A stretch of 8,213 bases of DNA from CAZFCK01 sp964517355 (GTDB lineage: Bacteria; Desulfobacterota; Desulfovibrionia; Desulfovibrionales; Desulfovibrionaceae). How positions within the stretch are numbered: position 1 is the first letter of the stretch; every line of letters starts with the position of its first letter. The position numbers were made by a program, and so were the translations under genes. The stretch spans positions 1-8,213 of the forward strand of contig CAZFCK010000216.1 of NCBI GenBank assembly GCA_964517355.1, in the 5' to 3' direction. The notes under the pieces were generated by a model, which did no database searches, had not been told where the DNA came from, and saw only the letters and a list, made by a program, of their open reading frames with translations. Positions 5,193-8,213 of the stretch are shown here, one piece after another.

Positions 5193-6935
5193 TCATTGCG
5201 GCGCCGTGCGTTCCAGCCGCTCCATGTTGGCGCGCAATGCGGCATTCGGGGGGGCGAGGCGCAACCCTCGAGCAAAGACCGCTCGCGCCCCTGCCGTGTC
5301 GCCGGATTGCGCCAGGGCCACGCCCAGCTTGTTTAGGATTTCGGCCTGCTGCGCTGGAGGAGCGTGCGCCAGCAGGATTTGCAAGTGGGGCACGGCGTTG
5401 CGCGGCTGCCCCTGGTCCGCGTACAGGTCCGCCAAGATGGCGTGGGCTTCCGGGATGTCCGGATTGCAGCGCAAAGCCCTTTCGAACATGGGGATGGCTT
5501 CGTGGGGCTGCCCCATTTGCAGAAGAATGTGCCCCGCGTTGTAGGGGGAGATATGGTTGATGGGATTGAGTTGCATGCCCTTGTAAAAGTGGTGCAGGGC
5601 CATGGGCAGATTCCCTTCCATGGCGTAGGCGTTGGCCAAGTTGTTGTGGGCCAGGTCAGAAGGCGCAATGGCCACGGAGCGTGAGAAAAGGGCTTTTGGC
5701 CCGCGCCAGTACCAGGTCAGGCGTTGCGTGGCGGCTCCAAGGGCCAGGATAAGGCACAGACCGAGGATCACGCCGATTTTCGAGGCCCGAGCGCGCCCGC
5801 GCAGGAGTGCGGCGATGCCGAAGCAGAGCGCGGCGGCGATCCCGATGCTCGGGATGTAGGTGTAGCGGTCGGCCATGGCCTGCCCCCCCACCTGAACCAC
5901 GCCGATGACCGGCACCAGGGTCAGCAGATACCAGCTCCACCCCGCCGCGAACCAGGGAGCGCGCTTGCGCCAGACCCATGCCGCGGCGCACGCGCCCAGC
6001 AACGCGGTCCCGCAGAGTGCGGAAACGCTCCAGGATATGGTATGCCCCGCATGGGGGTAATACGGGATCAAGTCGCCGGGCCAGACCATTTTTCCCACAT
6101 ACCGCACGTAGCTTTGCAAAGCGTTGGCGATGCGTATGGAAAGCGGGAGCTCCTCCCAGGAGCCCATGGCGGTCTGCTGCGCGATCATGGTTATCCAGGA
6201 CGAGGCCCCGGCCATGAGCAGCAGCGGAAGTTTTTCCAGGAAAAGCCTGCGCCATGAAGCGGGGGGGGCGGCGCCGGCAGGAGCGCCGGGCATGCGCCCC
6301 AGAGGCCAATAGTCCAGGATCAGCAAGGCCAGGGGCAGGGTGACGAGCATGGGCTTGGCCAGCAGCCCGAAGGCCATGGCGCCGCACGTGGCCGCATAGT
6401 AAGGCAGCCTGGAGGAGCGTGCGTAGAGCAGGTGGAAAAGCATGGCGGCCACCCAAAAAAGACTGCTGAGCACGTCCTTGCGCTCCGCCAGCCAGGCCAC
6501 GCTCTCCACACGCAAGGGGTGTACGGCGAAAAACGCGGCGGCGAAAAACGCGGGCCAGAAGCTCGTGAAGCGCTCGCGGGTGGCGCAGCGTAAAAAAACG
6601 TACAACAGCAGCGTGGTGCAGAGATGCAGCAGGACATTGACCACGTGATGCCCGGCGGGGGCGAGACCGAAGAGAGATACATCCAGTTGATGCGAGATCC
6701 AGGTCAAGGGGTGCCAGTTCGAGGCGTAGGTGCTGGTGAACGCCTCTTTCAAAGGCCTCAAACCCAGACCGTCGGCAACCATGGGATTGCCGCTGATGTA
6801 TTGCTTGTCGTCGTAATAGACGTAATCCAGAAACGGCGCGCGCCAAAAAGGGGCGCACACGCTCAGGAGCAACAGCGCGTAAGGCAGCGCTGCGGTGAGC
6901 AGGTTTTTCATTTTTTTACGCTGCATGGTATCCAT
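5193..6935 (-). CDS. Polytopic GT-C-type glycosyltransferase with C-terminal TPR repeats (TMTC/PMT-like)
   Basis: This encodes 580 residues. The N-terminal ~410 residues are an integral membrane domain with many hydrophobic segments; the first is about 12-30. Diagnostic motifs of this bacterial family, related in layout to O-mannosyltransferases and animal TMTC proteins, are the acidic loop YDDKQYISGNP (41-51), NWHPLTWISHQLD (73-85), HPLRVESVAWLAERKDVLS (139-157) and a KPMLVTLPLALLILDYWPLGR-like stretch (194-214). About four TPRs follow (roughly 429-458, 463-492, 497-526, 531-564). The expected reaction is sugar transfer from a lipid-linked donor to a protein or glycan outside the inner membrane, with the TPRs binding the acceptor; substrate and sugar are unknown. 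There is no good ribosome site before the ATG at 6935; in-frame ATGs at 6926 and 6911 are alternatives. It is convergent with cbiET and divergent from cobM. Confidence 0.85.
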   Translation of the reverse strand: MDTMQRKKMKNLLTAALPYALLLLSVCAPFWRAPFLDYVYYDDKQYISGNPMVADGLGLRPLKEAFTSTYASNWHPLTWISHQLDVSLFGLAPAGHHVVNVLLHLCTTLLLYVFLRCATRERFTSFWPAFFAAAFFAVHPLRVESVAWLAERKDVLSSLFWVAAMLFHLLYARSSRLPYYAATCGAMAFGLLAKPMLVTLPLALLILDYWPLGRMPGAPAGAAPPASWRRLFLEKLPLLLMAGASSWITMIAQQTAMGSWEELPLSIRIANALQSYVRYVGKMVWPGDLIPYYPHAGHTISWSVSALCGTALLGACAAAWVWRKRAPWFAAGWSWYLLTLVPVIGVVQVGGQAMADRYTYIPSIGIAAALCFGIAALLRGRARASKIGVILGLCLILALGAATQRLTWYWRGPKALFSRSVAIAPSDLAHNNLANAYAMEGNLPMALHHFYKGMQLNPINHISPYNAGHILLQMGQPHEAIPMFERALRCNPDIPEAHAILADLYADQGQPRNAVPHLQILLAHAPPAQQAEILNKLGVALAQSGDTAGARAVFARGLRLAPPNAALRANMERLERTAPQ

Positions 6936-7028
6936 GTTTTGTCAGACATGCACATTGGTGTTTGAGAGAGATTGTTCACGCCCGGAACGTGTCGCCCGGC
7001 GGACAGCCTCGGCAAGAGTTGTCAATGA

Positions 7029-7040
7029 CTTGCGCGCAAG
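7029..7040. promoter_or_regulatory. 12-base perfect palindrome, possible operator
   Basis: CTTGCGCGCAAG is perfectly self-complementary and stands in the divergent intergenic region, where a dimeric regulator could act on either gene. In GC-rich DNA such palindromes can arise by chance, so the role is open. Confidence 0.3.
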
Positions 7041-7222
7041 GTTATTGTTTCAAAGACGACGATGCGCTCCAGCCTTGTGAAGGCGAGGCGGGAACCGCGT
7101 TGCGGCAAAAGCGGTACGATACGTTGTCCTGCGCGAAGGCGGAGCCGTACTGGTCGAGTGCCCTCCGTGTGTAGCAATTCCATGGCGTTCGGGAAAGGGC
7201 GGATGTTGCCCCCGGTGTAAAA

Positions 7223-7251
7223 TATCGATAACGATACGATAAGTGACGATA
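7223..7251. promoter_or_regulatory. Cluster of four CGATA repeats just upstream of cobM
   Basis: CGATA occurs at 7226-7230, 7232-7236, 7237-7241 and 7247-7251, the first within the palindrome TATCGATA (7223-7230). The cluster ends 14 bases before the cobM start, where a regulator or an mRNA leader element could act. The regulator is unknown. No normal Shine-Dalgarno sequence is visible before the cobM ATG. Confidence 0.4.
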
Positions 7252-7264
7252 AAAAAGATCAATA

Positions 7265-8059
7265 ATGAAAGAAAAATACATTTATTTTATCGGCGCGGGA
7301 CCAGGTGATCCGGAACTCATAACCTGCAAAGGACGCCGCATTCTCGAACAGGCGGATGTGGTGCTTTATGCCGGATCGCTCGTGCCCCCGCAATTGGTGG
7401 CCTGTGCCAAACCGGAGGCAACGGTGCTGGATTCCGCGCCCTTGCATCTGGACGAAATCATGAAGCTGATGATCGAGGCCGCCGAAACGGGCCGGCTCGT
7501 GGCGCGCGTGCATACCGGCGATCCCACCCTGTACGGGGCCTTGCGAGAGCAGATGGCCGTGTTGGACGCCCATGGCCTGGACTACGAGATCGTGCCCGGA
7601 GTGAGCGCCGCCTTCGCCGCGGCGGCCGCCGCCGGTCTGTCCCTGACCATTCCGGAGGACGCCCAGAGCCTGGTCATAGCCCGCGCCAGGGGCAAGACCC
7701 CCGTGCCGAAGGGGCAGGAGTTGCGCGACTGGGCCGCTCACAAGGCGCCCCTGGCCGTGTACCTCTCCGGACAGGAGCCCGAAGCCCCGGCCGATGAGTT
7801 GATGCAGGGGGGGCTGCCCCCGGACACCTTCGTGCTGCTCGCGCACCGCGTGGGCTGGCCCGAGCAGCGGCTCGTGCGCACCACCCTGGAAAACATGGCG
7901 GAAGTGGCGCGCAGGGAAGGCCTTTTGCGCCAGACGCTTTTTCTGGTGCTCCCTGCCGAGGCCGGACAGCGGCGCTTTTCCAAACTCTACGACGCCGATA
8001 CCGGACATATGTTCCGCCATGGAGCTGCTGATACGTCCGGAGATGATCAGGAAATGTGA
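7265..8059 (+). CDS. cobM: Cobalt-precorrin-4 / precorrin-4 C11-methyltransferase (CbiF/CobM)
   Basis: This encodes a 264-residue cytoplasmic tetrapyrrole methylase that moves a methyl group from S-adenosylmethionine to C11 of (cobalt-)precorrin-4, preparing the ring for contraction. Family signatures are present in order: FIGAGPGDPELIT (8-20), DVVLYAGSLV (31-40), VHTGDPTLYGA (82-92), IVPGVSAAFAAAAAAGLSL (109-127, the CobM/CbiF region before the substrate helix), and GKTPVPKGQ with VYLSG (143-169). The length is normal for the family. The ATG at 7265 begins the conserved N-terminal strand directly, so the start is sound although the ribosome site is weak. The last ~15 residues are acidic and not conserved-looking. 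It belongs to the same pathway as cbiET but is transcribed alone, with a divergent glycosyltransferase gene upstream. The symbol could equally be cbiF if the organism uses the anaerobic route. Confidence 0.94.
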   Translation: MKEKYIYFIGAGPGDPELITCKGRRILEQADVVLYAGSLVPPQLVACAKPEATVLDSAPLHLDEIMKLMIEAAETGRLVARVHTGDPTLYGALREQMAVLDAHGLDYEIVPGVSAAFAAAAAAGLSLTIPEDAQSLVIARARGKTPVPKGQELRDWAAHKAPLAVYLSGQEPEAPADELMQGGLPPDTFVLLAHRVGWPEQRLVRTTLENMAEVARREGLLRQTLFLVLPAEAGQRRFSKLYDADTGHMFRHGAADTSGDDQEM

Positions 8060-8100
8060 TTTCAGAATCCGTAAAACATATTATATGAACTTTCAAATTG

Positions 8101-8144
8101 GTCTGCCTCCGGCGGCTTAAGAACCGTTTGAAAAGGTTCTTAAG
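8101..8144. repeat. Intergenic repeat-like element: GC-rich box plus 10-bp hairpin
   Basis: An imperfect palindrome GCCTCCGGCGGC (8105-8116) runs straight into a perfect 10-bp stem (CTTAAGAACC 8116-8125 with GGTTCTTAAG 8135-8144, nine-base loop). A 'GCCTCCGGCGGC followed by a hairpin' layout is familiar from memory as a common intergenic element downstream of genes in Desulfovibrio genomes; this is recollection, not a search. It starts about 40 bases after the cobM stop and may act as its transcript end, but no T tract follows. Confidence 0.5.
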
Positions 8145-8213
8145 GAAGCACTGATTATTTCACTGGATATGCGAGGGGGAAACCCTTAGCGTTGCTGTCG
8201 CCATCCGTAAGGC

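Larger units (their letters stand above)
6936..7264. other. 329-base gene-free divergent region rich in inverted repeats
   Basis: This lies between the divergent glycosyltransferase and cobM genes. No open frame here looks coding. It contains CATGT...ACATG around TGTCAGACA (6933-6950), the 12-base palindrome CTTGCGCGCAAG (7029-7040), GCCTT-gtg-AAGGC (7072-7084), CCGC-gtt-GCGG (7095-7105) with a competing partner GCGGT at 7111-7115, and a CGATA cluster (7226-7251). No full cobalamin riboswitch or clear -35/-10 pair was recognised; TAAAAT at 7218-7223 is a possible -10 for cobM without a matching -35. Confidence 0.5.

Noticed and set aside
5656..6858. 400-codon open frame on the minus strand
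   Set aside because: It overlaps the glycosyltransferase in another frame; the translation is arginine-rich and lacks the membrane segments of the real gene.
7042..7281. Small minus-strand open frames (79 and 70 codons) between the glycosyltransferase and cobM genes
   Set aside because: They overlap the cobM start or the CGATA repeats, lack a convincing ribosome site and translate to low-complexity, unrelated sequence.
8141..8213. Possible insertion-sequence end (AAGGAAGCACTGATTATTT)
   Set aside because: No transposase, partner inverted repeat or target duplication can be seen in the window, so it cannot be supported.
1..8213. CRISPR array, tRNA or rRNA genes
   Set aside because: No regularly spaced repeats, and no cloverleaf or rRNA-like segments were recognised on either strand.

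Overview
The window is high-GC bacterial chromosome. A fused CbiE-CbiT methyltransferase, a CbiF/CobM methyltransferase, a secreted subtilase with aspartate-rich repeats and a GT-C/TPR membrane protein, together with the style of the intergenic hairpins, suggest a deltaproteobacterial sulfate reducer of the Desulfovibrio type. That placement is an inference from gene content, not from a marker gene.

Layout. Positions 1-122 hold two back-to-back intrinsic terminators, one for a + strand gene that lies left of the window and one for the subtilase. Positions 123-3538 form a minus-strand protease/inhibitor block. In transcription order it contains a chagasin-like (I42) cysteine-peptidase inhibitor lipoprotein, a small exported protein that looks like a free-standing subtilisin propeptide (I9-like), and a large secreted subtilase with its own I9-type propeptide and five C-terminal ~50-residue repeats. 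Positions 3786-5006 (+) encode CbiET/CobL, followed by a strong terminator. Positions 5193-6935 (-) encode a polytopic GT-C-type glycosyltransferase with C-terminal TPRs. A 329-base gene-free, hairpin-rich stretch follows, then CbiF/CobM at 7265-8059 (+). The right edge (8060-8213) holds an intergenic repeat-like hairpin.

How the genes work together. CbiF and CbiET are two methylation steps of the same corrin pathway (anaerobic cobalamin synthesis), but here a convergent glycosyltransferase gene separates them. No complete cobalamin riboswitch is visible before either gene.

The most interesting part is the protease/inhibitor block. The small I9-like protein can be aligned by eye with the propeptide of the neighbouring subtilase across several conserved blocks, so it may be a trans-acting inhibitor or folding helper for that enzyme. 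The I42 lipoprotein, encoded 54 bases upstream of it, would guard against cysteine peptidases. A three-gene module of secreted protease, propeptide-like inhibitor and chagasin-like inhibitor is the best candidate here for an undescribed system.
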